Positions 51,180 to 59,136 of a stretch of DNA of 64,000 bases are shown piece by piece (the stretch's first letter is position 1; each line of letters starts with the position of its first letter). The notes under the pieces were generated by a model. The model worked only from the letters and a program-made list of their open reading frames with translations. It was not told where the DNA came from and searched no databases. The position numbers and the translations under genes are program-made. This DNA comes from Paludibacteraceae bacterium (GTDB lineage Bacteria > Bacteroidota > Bacteroidia > Bacteroidales > Paludibacteraceae): NCBI GenBank assembly GCA_017461505.1, contig JAFTXV010000011.1, positions 186,001-250,000 of the forward strand, in the 5' to 3' direction.

Positions 51180-54100
51180 CTACCTCATCACCCATTCCAT
51201 ACTCTCTCTGTACAGCTCCTCAAACTCATACGCACTCTCCAGCATGATGCTCCAGCAGAGCGTCCTCTCGCCTTTCGCCTCTAACCTTTCGCCTTTCGCC
51301 TGCGGGGTCCCCGAAAAATCTGCCGATTTTTGGGGTGCTCCATACCCAATCGCCGCTGCCACATTCGCCTCTGGGAAACGAGCTACGACTACACCGCCCT
51401 CTGCGGGATAGATACCGTCTGCGTTCTCGGTATGCAGCATGGTCTCGTTGGGTTCTGTGCGGAAACTGTAGTTGCCTTTCCCTAGCAGACGCTCCACGCG
51501 CAGCTTGCCCGTCTTCGAGGCGTGGGTCGTGCGGAACTCGTAGTGCAATTGCTCCTTCACAAACGCCTTATCCTCCTCGCTCGTCATGTCGCTGGCGATA
51601 TGTGCGCCCGACAGCAGCAGTCTTCCGCCCGCTTGCAGGTAGTTTGTCAGCGCATGGCGCAGGTTCGCGGGCATACAGTGGAACGAGGTGTCCTTGCCCA
51701 GTACAGTCGTCTTCTGCTTGCCCAGTATCACATCCACGGCATCATATCCCGCGATGCTATCTAGTGCCGCCACGCTCGTGGTGACATACGAATACCCCAT
51801 CTTCTGGAGCACCTTGCCGTGCATCACAGGATAGTCGAAGGTGTTACCCACGCTAGGATGATCCATATGGTCGCTGTGGCACATGCCCCAACCGCAGTTG
51901 TCATCGGTCACCCACTCGTTGCGGCTGTCGTAGTCATATACCTCGCCTATATAGTTCACGCCTTTGCCGTATGGCACCGCATGGCTCATCGGACGAATAC
52001 CGCCATAGATGCTGTCGCTCCACCATTCGGGTCCGCTCACGCGATCAAAACCGTTCACAATCAGCACACGGCCTTTCTCTTCGGGAGCAATATATGCCGT
52101 TAGCACTTCGCTCTTCATGCTCAGTCCACCTGCATTGCCAGCTGCTACGCAGATATCGTAGCGCTTGCCTGGCTCCGGTGTCCAACGATATTTATTGCTA
52201 TTCACGCGCACACCGTTGTCCCAATCTCCCTCGTCCGTGCGGGTATATACGATATAGTAACTAGGCACCGCCGTTGGCTCCAGCTTATCCTCTGTTGCCT
52301 CCCACGTTACTGTGATATGTCCTGATTCCTGACTCCTGACTCCTTGCTCCATTCTCATCTCCATACTATTCACTGGCAATGGCTGCACCACATACTCCGT
52401 ACCATATTGCTCGTGCATGAAACGCAAGATCGATTTGTACATCGCACGTGAGATAACGAACCTTACGCGAGGATCCAAACCATACTTCATATCGGTCATG
52501 TTCTGGTGCGAGAGCAACTCGAGTAGCACCGCAGGCACTTTCGGATGACGCACTTCGGCGTACGACGAGTTGTCCAATTGTCGGCGAGTCCATTCTGGCG
52601 CATATAGTTGGCGCATATCCTCCACAATCTGTGTTTGCATATAGTCTGCCAAGTCGCGATTCAGTATGCGACTTTTGCCCGTAGGGTAGGTCTTGCATTT
52701 CTCGTCATCGTGATCCTTGTAGATAATAAGCGTGCCTATCACATCCTTTTTCACGCCCGCATCGGTATGGAAGGCCAGCGACATATGCACTGGGATATTC
52801 AGTCCTGCTTGCTTGGGGTTCGCAGCACTTCCGCCGGCAAGGTAGTTCACCCATATGCCACGTGATGCATAGTCGTCCACATAGTCGTTCTTGCTGTCCG
52901 TGTAGTTGTAGATGCTGTCTGGGATACCCGCATACTGCATCCAGTAGCGTGCGGCTTCGATATATCGTGGCAAACCGCTGGTCACCGCATTGGCTTGATT
53001 CTGAGCCAATTCCTCCTGATATTGCAGGCTGTCCACGATTACTTGCTCGTCGGGTAGGGTGTTCGACGATTTCACGTTCTCATAACTATCAGGTTGCTTA
53101 TAACGTGCTACGCTTCCCATACCACCACCAAACTTCACCGCGTCGGTAGTCACCACCTCCTTGCCGTTGCCCACGGGTGCTACGCTCACGTAGTTCTTCT
53201 CCTTCTCGCCATCAAAGGCGAAGGTACCCAGATACACCCATGTACCGCCACCCATCTTCTGATTGACCGAGAAGGTGGTCTTTTGTCCCTTGTGCACCAC
53301 GGTATATTGCGCCTTGCTCGTGCTGTTGGGCAAGGTCTTATAACTCACATATACGGCATAATCCCCCTCTTCCAGTTCCGGTATATACTTAGCCTCTAAC
53401 CTCTCACCTTTCGCCTCATTGCCTTTCGCCTCTAACCTCTCACCTTTCAGTTTTCCGTTTTCACCTCTCACCTGCGGGGTCCCCGAAAAATCTGCCGATT
53501 TTTGGGGTGCACTTTTCGCCTCCACCAAATACCCACCTCTCTCAAACGGGTTCTCGCCTTCCATCAATACGCCATCCTCATCTTCTCCCCATCCTTTGCC
53601 ATCACCTATCTCCCATATTTCAACTACAGGCGCAGCCGATCTACCATCTACAGCCACTTCAGTGGCGATCTGCAGCGAAGCATCATCCACCACCACTTCT
53701 CTGACCTGCGTATCCCTCTCGCGAGGTTGCACCACTATCGCACCTGCGTTCTCCAGCATCGGCACCAAGAATGGCATGGTGTAACTGGTTGTATATAAAT
53801 CCTCCACCGTGCTCCATACCTTGGCTCTTTGCCAGCGCCATGATTCGCTAGGTTGGTGAAAGTATTGCCCGTGGCTACCCCATAGGGCAATATGCTTGCC
53901 CTCTAGACCCTGTTTGGCGGTATATGGACGCGAGGTGTTGGTTACCCACTGTGTCGTTGCGGGTAGGGTATAACGTGCGTTCTTGGCGCGATGGCGGTAT
54001 AGCGATGTCACTAGTTCGCCTATCTCATAGTCGCCTGTATAGAGGGTTACCTTGCCTTGGTGGTTGCCTAGCACTACTTGGCTCACTAGCAATCGCAACT

Positions 54101-54320
54101 CACGCACATCATTGGGCGTGAGCGATAGCTGCCCCAGCGTGCCGTTGGTATATACCCATACCAATTGGTTTCTCACCCGCACACGCTGTACGTTCACGTT
54201 GCCCACATAGGCTTTGCTCTTGGCGTATGCGGTCAGGGTGTCTGCTAGTGCTTGTTTATTCAGGGCATAGGCTGTGATGCCCATCCAGATGCTTAGTAAT
54301 AGGATTATGATTCGTTTCAT
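51180..54320 (-). CDS. Large secreted N-acetylmuramoyl-L-alanine amidase-like protein with golvesin-type and fnIII regions
   Basis: 1046 residues from ATG 54320 (MKRIIILLLSIWMGITAYALN), a signal peptide start; the promoter at 54345 rules out the 54404 start. Residues about 315-430 are a golvesin/xanthan-lyase C-terminal-type beta domain (YAVYVSYKTLPNSTSKAQYTVVH). An amidase_3 domain (about 470-660: NIPVHMSLAFHTDAG ... VPAVLLELLSHQNMTDM) carries His and Glu zinc-site residues. An fnIII domain follows, then a Rossmann-like C-terminal region. Likely a cell-wall hydrolase. Repeat DNA inserts three times in frame (about residues 271-310, 657-667 and 994-1020). Confidence 0.88.
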   Translation of the reverse strand: MKRIIILLLSIWMGITAYALNKQALADTLTAYAKSKAYVGNVNVQRVRVRNQLVWVYTNGTLGQLSLTPNDVRELRLLVSQVVLGNHQGKVTLYTGDYEIGELVTSLYRHRAKNARYTLPATTQWVTNTSRPYTAKQGLEGKHIALWGSHGQYFHQPSESWRWQRAKVWSTVEDLYTTSYTMPFLVPMLENAGAIVVQPRERDTQVREVVVDDASLQIATEVAVDGRSAAPVVEIWEIGDGKGWGEDEDGVLMEGENPFERGGYLVEAKSAPQKSADFSGTPQVRGENGKLKGERLEAKGNEAKGERLEAKYIPELEEGDYAVYVSYKTLPNSTSKAQYTVVHKGQKTTFSVNQKMGGGTWVYLGTFAFDGEKEKNYVSVAPVGNGKEVVTTDAVKFGGGMGSVARYKQPDSYENVKSSNTLPDEQVIVDSLQYQEELAQNQANAVTSGLPRYIEAARYWMQYAGIPDSIYNYTDSKNDYVDDYASRGIWVNYLAGGSAANPKQAGLNIPVHMSLAFHTDAGVKKDVIGTLIIYKDHDDEKCKTYPTGKSRILNRDLADYMQTQIVEDMRQLYAPEWTRRQLDNSSYAEVRHPKVPAVLLELLSHQNMTDMKYGLDPRVRFVISRAMYKSILRFMHEQYGTEYVVQPLPVNSMEMRMEQGVRSQESGHITVTWEATEDKLEPTAVPSYYIVYTRTDEGDWDNGVRVNSNKYRWTPEPGKRYDICVAAGNAGGLSMKSEVLTAYIAPEEKGRVLIVNGFDRVSGPEWWSDSIYGGIRPMSHAVPYGKGVNYIGEVYDYDSRNEWVTDDNCGWGMCHSDHMDHPSVGNTFDYPVMHGKVLQKMGYSYVTTSVAALDSIAGYDAVDVILGKQKTTVLGKDTSFHCMPANLRHALTNYLQAGGRLLLSGAHIASDMTSEEDKAFVKEQLHYEFRTTHASKTGKLRVERLLGKGNYSFRTEPNETMLHTENADGIYPAEGGVVVARFPEANVAAAIGYGAPQKSADFSGTPQAKGERLEAKGERTLCWSIMLESAYEFEELYRESMEWVMR
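51262..51300 (-). repeat. Heptamer tail, amidase copy A
   Basis: On the coding strand, GGCGAAA / GGCGAAA / GGTTAGA / GGCGAAA / GGCGAGA units directly after palindrome copy A, translated as KGERLEAKGER. Confidence 0.85.
51301..51338 (-). repeat. Palindromic coding element, copy A
   Basis: 38-bp element with an imperfect inverted repeat (CCCCGAAAAATC / GATTTTTGGGG, 4-nt centre), encoding APQKSADFSGTPQ in frame near the amidase C-terminus. Copy B at 53473-53510 is identical apart from the flanks and has the same orientation and reading frame. Confidence 0.88.
52318..52352 (-). repeat. Heptamer block inside the amidase gene
   Basis: GGAGCAA / GGAGTCA / GGAGTCA / GGAATCA / GGACATA on the coding strand, translated as EQGVRSQESGH between amidase_3 and fnIII. 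Confidence 0.85.
53391..53472 (-). repeat. Heptamer tail, amidase copy B
   Basis: About eleven degenerate 7-bp units (GGTGAGA / GGTTAGA / GGCGAAA types) after palindrome copy B. Translation: RGENGKLKGERLEAKGNEAK, then GERLEAK. Just before the golvesin-like domain. Confidence 0.87.
53473..53510 (-). repeat. Palindromic coding element, copy B
   Basis: Same 38-bp inverted-repeat element as copy A, in frame at about residues 271-283 (SAPQKSADFSGTPQV), again followed by a heptamer tail. Confidence 0.88.
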
Positions 54321-54344
54321 TGCTAGTATGGCTAAATTATCGCA

Positions 54345-54376
54345 CAAAGGTACGAAAACTCTCGCACATACGCAAG
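54345..54376 (-). promoter_or_regulatory. Promoter for the amidase-to-S41 operon
   Basis: On the minus strand, CTTG (54373-54376), a 20-nt gap, then TACCTTTG (54345-54352). The transcript start near 54338 fixes the amidase start at 54320. No other such promoter is visible down to 43008. Confidence 0.8.
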
Positions 54377-54404
54377 CGAACGCGCGCTTTTTATTGAAAA
54401 ACAT

Positions 54405-54432
54405 CGCCTCTAAACTCTAAACTCTAAACTTT
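54405..54432. repeat. Heptamer spacer (TCTAAAC units)
   Basis: Three to four TCTAAAC units between the divergent amidase and gmd promoters. Confidence 0.85.
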
Positions 54433-54443
54433 TACCTAAAATA

Positions 54444-54475
54444 TTTGCGTATATGCAAATTTTTTACTACCTTTG
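54444..54475 (+). promoter_or_regulatory. Promoter for gmd
   Basis: TTTG (54444-54447), a 20-nt gap, then TACCTTTG (54468-54475), 78 bp before the gmd ATG. Confidence 0.87.
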
Positions 54476-54553
54476 CACGATAATAGGATAATTGCGTTTG
54501 CAAGCGAGCGACTCGTCTGACTCGTCCGACCGAAACAAACAACAATAAAATAT

Positions 54554-55657
54554 ATGAAAACAGCATTAATAACTGGCGTAACTGGCCAAGACGGCTCATA
54601 CTTGAGCGAATTTCTCTTAGACAAGGGCTACGAGGTGCATGGTATCATCCGTCGTAGCTCGGTGGATTATCGTGAGCGCATTGCGCATCTTGAAGGGCAA
54701 CCTCATTTCCATCTCCATTATGCCGACATGTCAGACTCGATGGGTCTGATCAAGGTTATCGGCAAAGTGCGTCCCGATGAGATCTATAACCTCGCCGCAC
54801 AGAGCCATGTGCAAGTCAGCTTCGACTCGCCTGAGTTCACCGCCGACATCGATGCCGTAGGTGTACTGCGCATCTTGGAGGCTGTTCGTGCCTGCGGACT
54901 CGCTGACACCTGTCGCATCTACCAGGCATCCACCTCCGAGCTTTACGGCAAAGTGGAGGAGGTGCCACAAAACGAGAACACACCTTTCCACCCATACTCG
55001 CCATATGCTGTGGCGAAACTCTATGGCTACTGGATCGTGAAGGAGTACCGCGAGGCGTATAACATGTTCTGCTGCTCGGGTATATTGTTCAACCACGAGT
55101 CGGAGCGCCGTGGTGAGACTTTCGTAACCCGTAAGATCACCTTGGCGGCTGCGCGTATCGCGCAGGGCAAGCAAGATAAGCTCTACTTAGGCAACCTCTC
55201 GTCGCTGCGCGACTGGGGCTATGCGAAGGACTATGTGGAGTGCATGTGGCTCATCCTCCAACACGAGACCCCAGAGGACTTTGTGATTGCTACAGGCGAA
55301 CAGCACTCGGTGCGCGAGTTCTGCGACTTGGCGTTCAAGGAGGTGGGTATCACCTTGGAGTTCCGCGGCGAAGGTGCGGATGAGAAGGGCGTGTGCGTAG
55401 CAGGACCTGAGCACTTAGTGGGCAAGACCTTGATCGAGGTAAGTGCGGACTTCTACCGTCCAACGGACGTGGTGAACCTGTGGGGTGACCCAACGAAAGC
55501 GAAGAAAGCCTTGGGCTGGAACCCAGCGAAGACGAGCTTCGAGGAGCTGGTAAGACTGATGGTGCGCCACGATATGCAGAAGGTGGCAGCCGACCACGCC
55601 GCAGAGCAAGCGCGCGTGAACCTTGCCGAGTACCTCGAACGCGGAATTGTGAAATAA
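54554..55657 (+). CDS. gmd: GDP-mannose 4,6-dehydratase
   Basis: SDR enzyme, first step from GDP-mannose to GDP-fucose. 367 residues. NADP motif [34 protein letters not shown] with the SDR Tyr-x3-Lys, and [17 protein letters not shown]. The codons are richer in C/G at third position than in most of the window. The pathway partner fcl is 715 bp downstream, separated by a four-helix-bundle gene. manA upstream in the window could help supply the substrate. Confidence 0.97.
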   Translation: MKTALITGVTGQDGSYLSEFLLDKGYEVHGIIRRSSVDYRERIAHLEGQPHFHLHYADMSDSMGLIKVIGKVRPDEIYNLAAQSHVQVSFDSPEFTADIDAVGVLRILEAVRACGLADTCRIYQASTSELYGKVEEVPQNENTPFHPYSPYAVAKLYGYWIVKEYREAYNMFCCSGILFNHESERRGETFVTRKITLAAARIAQGKQDKLYLGNLSSLRDWGYAKDYVECMWLILQHETPEDFVIATGEQHSVREFCDLAFKEVGITLEFRGEGADEKGVCVAGPEHLVGKTLIEVSADFYRPTDVVNLWGDPTKAKKALGWNPAKTSFEELVRLMVRHDMQKVAADHAAEQARVNLAEYLERGIVK

Positions 55658-55667
55658 ACCCAAGGAT

Positions 55668-55722
55668 ATTGGTGGCAGTCCGACAAGTCAGACATGTCAG
55701 ACAAGTCGGACAAGTCAGACAA
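55668..55722. repeat. Left flank of four-helix cassette: TGGTGGCAGTC plus 9-bp repeats
   Basis: TGGTGGCAGTC followed by about five 9-bp units GTCCGACAA / GTCAGACAT. The same arrangement flanks the other side at 56301-56359. Confidence 0.82.
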
Positions 55723-55750
55723 AATAGCCACCACGCAGAATTATACAACA

Positions 55751-56359
55751 ATGAATACAGGATTCTTGCCACAGGGAGGCGGATACAAAAAGCTGAGAGT
55801 GTATCAAGTCACGGAGATAATCTATGATCTGACTTACCACTTTACGCGACGCTTTTTGCGTGCAGGAGATCGTACTGTGGATCAGATGGTACAGGCGGCA
55901 CGCAGCGGCAAGCAGAACATCGCAGAGGGTAGTGCCGCATCAAGTACATCACGTGAAACGGAGATAAAGTTAACTAATGTGGCCAAAGCTAGTCTAGAGG
56001 AACTACTCATGGATTATGAGGATTATCTTCGTGTGAATGGCTTGTGTATTTGGAGCGAGCAACATCCGAGGTACCATCAAATGCGTGAGTATGCAAAGAG
56101 CGACAAGTTTCACGGTGAATACACAACCCTGTATGAGAGATTGAATGCAGAAGAGTACTGCAATCTGTGTGTTACACTAATTAATCAAGCGACCTATATG
56201 TTGCGACGCTTGATTGATAAGCAACAGCAACTGTTTGTAGAACAAGGTGGTATTCGCGAGCAAATGACTCGCGCAAGACTAGAATATAGAAACAAGAATA
56301 ATGGTGGCAGTCAATTGCCAAGAAAAAATAGGTCCGACAAGTCCGACATGTCCGACTAA
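55751..56359 (+). CDS. Four-helix-bundle protein (23S rRNA intervening-sequence family), extended
   Basis: 203 residues. The core KKLRVYQVTEIIYDLTYHFTRRF ... QMVQAARSGKQNIAEGSAASSTSRETEIKLTNVAKASLEELLMDYEDYL matches the small four-helix proteins first found in rRNA intervening sequences. It is longer than the usual 120 residues. The last eight residues and the stop (SDKSDMSD) are encoded by the right-hand 9-bp repeat. ATG 55751 is chosen because an earlier start (55694) would translate the left repeat. Function unknown. It interrupts the gmd-fcl pair. Confidence 0.85.
   Translation: MNTGFLPQGGGYKKLRVYQVTEIIYDLTYHFTRRFLRAGDRTVDQMVQAARSGKQNIAEGSAASSTSRETEIKLTNVAKASLEELLMDYEDYLRVNGLCIWSEQHPRYHQMREYAKSDKFHGEYTTLYERLNAEEYCNLCVTLINQATYMLRRLIDKQQQLFVEQGGIREQMTRARLEYRNKNNGGSQLPRKNRSDKSDMSD
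56301..56359. repeat. Right flank of four-helix cassette
   Basis: TGGTGGCAGTC (56302-56312), then after 19 bp three 9-bp units GTCCGACAA / GTCCGACAT / GTCCGACTA, then AAATAACCA. The left flank ends in AAATAGCCA. The repeat also encodes the C-terminus of the enclosed gene. Confidence 0.82.
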
Positions 56360-56372
56360 ATAACCAAAGTAT

Positions 56373-57314
56373 ATGAAAAAAGAATCCAAAATATACGTAG
56401 CCGGACATCGCGGCATGGTAGGCTCCGCCATCGTGCGTGAGCTCACTCGCCAAGGCTACACCAACATCATCACCCGCACCCATGCGGAGCTAGACCTCTG
56501 TCGCCAAGACGCCGTAGAGGCGTTCTTTGCTAGTGAGCAACCCGAATACGTCTTCCTCGCTGCCGCCAAAGTAGGCGGCATCGTGGCTAACCAATCGGCT
56601 CTCGCCGACTTTATGTATGACAACATGATCCTCGAGATGAACGTCATCCACTCGGCTTGGCAGAACGGCTGCAAGAAACTATTGTTTCTCGGCTCGAGCT
56701 GCATCTATCCTCGCCTAGCTCCACAGCCTATGACCGAGAGCTGTCTGCTAACCGGCGAGTTGGAGAAGACCAACGAGGCTTATGCCCTAGCAAAGATCTC
56801 TGGACTGAAGTACTGCGAGTTCCTCAATCGCCAGTATGGCACGGACTATATCTCGGTGATGCCAACGAACCTCTATGGTCCTAACGACAACTACCACCCA
56901 GAGCACTCGCACGTGCTGCCTGCCTTGATCCGTCGCTTCCATGAAGCGAAAGAGAGTGGGGCAGAACAGGTCACTTGCTGGGGCGATGGTAGCCCATTGC
57001 GTGAGTTCCTATATGTGGACGATCTGGCGAACCTATGCGTGTTCCTGATGAACAACTATAGCGGCAATGAGACGGTGAATGCCGGTACGGGTAAGGAACT
57101 GACTATCAAAGCCCTGACCGAGCTGGTAGCCAAGACCGTGGGCTATGAAGGAAGGATAGAGTGGGATACCACAAGGCCAAACGGCACACCTCGCAAACTA
57201 TTGGATGTGAGCAAGGCGGAGGCATTGGGCTGGAAGTACAAGACGGAGTTGGAAGAGGGCATAAAACTGGCGTATAAAGATTTCTTGGAGAACCCCATGC
57301 GCGCAGAGCGCTGA
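56373..57314 (+). CDS. fcl: GDP-L-fucose synthase
   Basis: SDR epimerase/reductase giving GDP-L-fucose, 313 residues. [19 protein letters not shown] has the NADP motif; [13 protein letters not shown] and [17 protein letters not shown] are the family blocks, and [16 protein letters not shown] has the Tyr-x3-Lys pair. C-terminal [20 protein letters not shown] is typical. It completes the GDP-fucose pathway with gmd. No promoter lies between the two. Confidence 0.97.
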   Translation: MKKESKIYVAGHRGMVGSAIVRELTRQGYTNIITRTHAELDLCRQDAVEAFFASEQPEYVFLAAAKVGGIVANQSALADFMYDNMILEMNVIHSAWQNGCKKLLFLGSSCIYPRLAPQPMTESCLLTGELEKTNEAYALAKISGLKYCEFLNRQYGTDYISVMPTNLYGPNDNYHPEHSHVLPALIRRFHEAKESGAEQVTCWGDGSPLREFLYVDDLANLCVFLMNNYSGNETVNAGTGKELTIKALTELVAKTVGYEGRIEWDTTRPNGTPRKLLDVSKAEALGWKYKTELEEGIKLAYKDFLENPMRAER

Positions 57315-57323
57315 CGTTTATGT

Positions 57324-57380
57324 TGAACGAATGAAGGAGTGAACGAATCGCTAAACACTAACTCGCCAAACATTAAACGT
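57324..57380. repeat. 8-bp repeat spacer
   Basis: Degenerate GAACGAAT / GAAGGAGT / GAACGAAT / CGCTAAAC units between fcl and the next promoter; the GAACGAAT word recurs at 59041-59136. Confidence 0.72.
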
Positions 57381-57383
57381 AAA

Positions 57384-57415
57384 TTTGCATAATTCAAAAG
57401 TTTTTTGTAACTTTG
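57384..57415 (+). promoter_or_regulatory. Promoter for the DUF3791 gene
   Basis: TTTG (57384-57387), a 20-nt gap, then TAACTTTG (57408-57415), 23 bp before the ATG. Confidence 0.87.
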
Positions 57416-57437
57416 CAGCGATAAATAACATAAGAAT

Positions 57438-57854
57438 ATGAGTGCATCTATTATTCCATTGAAAATATCACAATTGGCGTTGCTTGTTTCGCAGCGCAAG
57501 CATATCCCCGTGAGAGCTGCGTTGGGCTATATTTATGACTCGCCCTTTTATACAAAGTTATACGATGAAAATGCCAAGTGGTGGTATCTGGATACAGAAT
57601 CACTTTATCGTTTGTTGGAACAAAGTTGGTTGTCACAAGGGCGTATTGTATCGAATAATGTAATCGTATTTTTGACTTTCTGTGCGGAAAATTATGCAAA
57701 AAAACATGATATGACCTCATTGGAGGCATACGCTCTCTTTCGCCGTTATGGAGTGGATGAATATCTGGTCAATGGATTTGACATGCTCCATACACAAGGT
57801 GAGGACATGATCTTGCAGGATATAGAGATCTTTATTAACAATAGAAAAAAGTAA
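57438..57854 (+). CDS. DUF3791 protein (possible antitoxin of DUF3990)
   Basis: 138 residues. The C-terminal half (VSNNVIVFLTFCAENYAKKHDMTSLEAYALFRRYGVDEYLVNGFDMLHTQGEDMILQDIEIFINN) matches the DUF3791 pattern. The N-terminal half (KISQLALLVSQRKHIPVRAALGYIYDSPFYTKLYDENAKWWYLDTESLYRLL) looks like a related helical unit. In many genomes DUF3791 genes sit next to DUF3990 genes, which suggests a toxin-antitoxin-like pair. Here a GxxExxY gene lies between them. Confidence 0.8.
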   Translation: MSASIIPLKISQLALLVSQRKHIPVRAALGYIYDSPFYTKLYDENAKWWYLDTESLYRLLEQSWLSQGRIVSNNVIVFLTFCAENYAKKHDMTSLEAYALFRRYGVDEYLVNGFDMLHTQGEDMILQDIEIFINNRKK

Positions 57855-57870
57855 TTTGAAACAAAAATAC

Positions 57871-57884
57871 GGGCTTTAAAGCCC
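57871..57884. terminator. Short palindrome after DUF3791 gene
   Basis: GGGCTTTAAAGCCC, a perfect 14-bp palindrome 17 bp after the stop. Possible weak terminator; the tract that follows is AT-rich rather than a clean T run. Confidence 0.4.
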
Positions 57885-57989
57885 TATATAAATAATTAAA
57901 AATCATTGGGATAATCCTTTTGTCTTTGCTCAAATGAATGCAACCAAGTTGCATTGGTGAGCAAGCACAAAAGAAATATTGGAGAAAAA

Positions 57990-58388
57990 ATGACTAAGTC
58001 AACAGATATACAATTTCAGCAGGAAGTTTTTGATATAATTGGTGCTGCTATGGAAGTGCAGAATCATTTAGGACGAGGCTTTTTGGAGTTGGTGTACCAT
58101 GATGCGTTGAATGTTGAATTAGGGTTACGTGGAATTCCTTTTGAAACAGAGAAATTAATTACAATCACTTATAAAGGACATTTACTTGATCGAACATACA
58201 AAGCTGATCTAGTATGCTATGACAATATAGTTGTAGAACTCAAATCTGTTGAAAAATTAAGAACTGAGCATACTGCACAACTATTAAACTATCTAAAAGC
58301 AACCAACTTACCACTAGGTATATTGATTAACTTTGGAGAAGTGCCTTTGAAATACAAAATTGTTCCTAATTATATCAACCAAAAATAA
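57990..58388 (+). CDS. GxxExxY protein
   Basis: 132 residues from ATG 57990, which has GGAG eight bases upstream. The motif is in HLGRGFLELVYHDALNVEL (GxGFLExVY), followed by GIPFETEKLITITYKG and YKADLVCYDNIVVELKSVEKL, with a PD-(D/E)xK-like acidic/Lys pattern (D..ELKS) ending in NYLKATNLPLGILINFGE. These proteins are common in Bacteroidota; their function is unknown, and a nuclease-like fold is often suspected. It sits between DUF3791 and DUF3990. Confidence 0.87.
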   Translation: MTKSTDIQFQQEVFDIIGAAMEVQNHLGRGFLELVYHDALNVELGLRGIPFETEKLITITYKGHLLDRTYKADLVCYDNIVVELKSVEKLRTEHTAQLLNYLKATNLPLGILINFGEVPLKYKIVPNYINQK

Positions 58389-58394
58389 TTTTGT

Positions 58395-58432
58395 TTTGCA
58401 TACTTAAGCAGTTACTGCTTCTTATATGCAAA
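58395..58432. promoter_or_regulatory. Nested inverted repeat before the DUF3990 gene
   Basis: Outer arms TTTGCATA / TATGCAAA enclose inner arms AAGCAG / CTGCTT. Candidate operator or terminator hairpin in the 155-bp gap between the GxxExxY and DUF3990 genes. Confidence 0.5.
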
Positions 58433-58543
58433 CATAAAATATGATCCTAGATTTTTGAATATTTATATAGCGTAGAGCAGCGAAGCGTATTTGTGTTAAT
58501 AAAAAAAGTAATCCTCGAATTGTCACAAAATAGATTAAGCAAA

Positions 58544-59032
58544 ATGAAACTATATCATGGTTCAATAGTAACAGTGAAGAAACCAAGTCTTCGTCAAGGT
58601 AGGCCCAATACCGATTATGGCAAGGGCTTTTATACTACAGTTGATTTCGACCAAGCAGCTCGTTGGGCGCGTATTCGTCGTGATCGTGCAGGTAGTGGAA
58701 ATGCTGTAGTATCAGTATATGAGGTGGATGATAATCTATTGAAGGATGCAGCTTTGAAAATAATGGAGTATAATGGGGCAACCAAAGAGTGGTTGGATTT
58801 TGTTGTTGCTAATCGCCGCTTTGCTCCGTTGCACGATTATGATATTGTGTTGGGTCCTGTAGCGAATGATAACTTGTATGCTACCATTAGTTTGTATGAG
58901 AATAGGGAGTTGAGCGCAGAAGCTGCTGTAGTGCAACTGAAAACACATGTGTTGTTTAATCAAGTCTCGTTTCATACGGACAAAGCGTTATTGCAATTGC
59001 GTTTTGTGGAATCAATAATTGTAGATAAGTGA
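58544..59032 (+). CDS. DUF3990 protein (ADP-ribosyltransferase-like, possible toxin)
   Basis: 162 residues. MKLYHGSIVTVKKPSLRQGRPNTDYGKGFYTTVDFDQAARWA matches the start of DUF3990, with the YHG and GxGFYTT motifs of the ADP-ribosyltransferase fold. DYDIVLGPVANDNLYATISLYE and QVSFHTDKALLQLRF follow. ATG 58544 is used because it places YHGS at the N-terminus as in the family. Likely modifies a target with ADP-ribose and pairs with DUF3791; toxicity is inferred. Confidence 0.85.
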   Translation: MKLYHGSIVTVKKPSLRQGRPNTDYGKGFYTTVDFDQAARWARIRRDRAGSGNAVVSVYEVDDNLLKDAALKIMEYNGATKEWLDFVVANRRFAPLHDYDIVLGPVANDNLYATISLYENRELSAEAAVVQLKTHVLFNQVSFHTDKALLQLRFVESIIVDK

Positions 59033-59040
59033 TACGTGCT

Positions 59041-59136
59041 AATGAGCGAATGAACGAGTGAAGGAATTAGCGAGTGAACGAATGAGCGAATTAAGGACTT
59101 AACGAATTAGGGAGTGAACGAATTAACGATTGAAAG
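59041..59136. repeat. 8-bp repeat array
   Basis: About twelve degenerate 8-bp units of the type AATGAGCG / AGTGAACG / AATTAACG. The 3' end encodes the first residues of the winged-helix fragment. Confidence 0.85.

Noticed and set aside
54321-54404. Longer N-terminus for the amidase (start 54404)
   Set aside because: The promoter lies at 54345-54376, and the start at 54320 gives a proper signal peptide.
55694-55750. Start of the four-helix protein at 55694 (MSDKSDKSDK...)
   Set aside because: These residues would come wholly from the left 9-bp repeat; the family homology begins after ATG 55751. It remains possible in principle.
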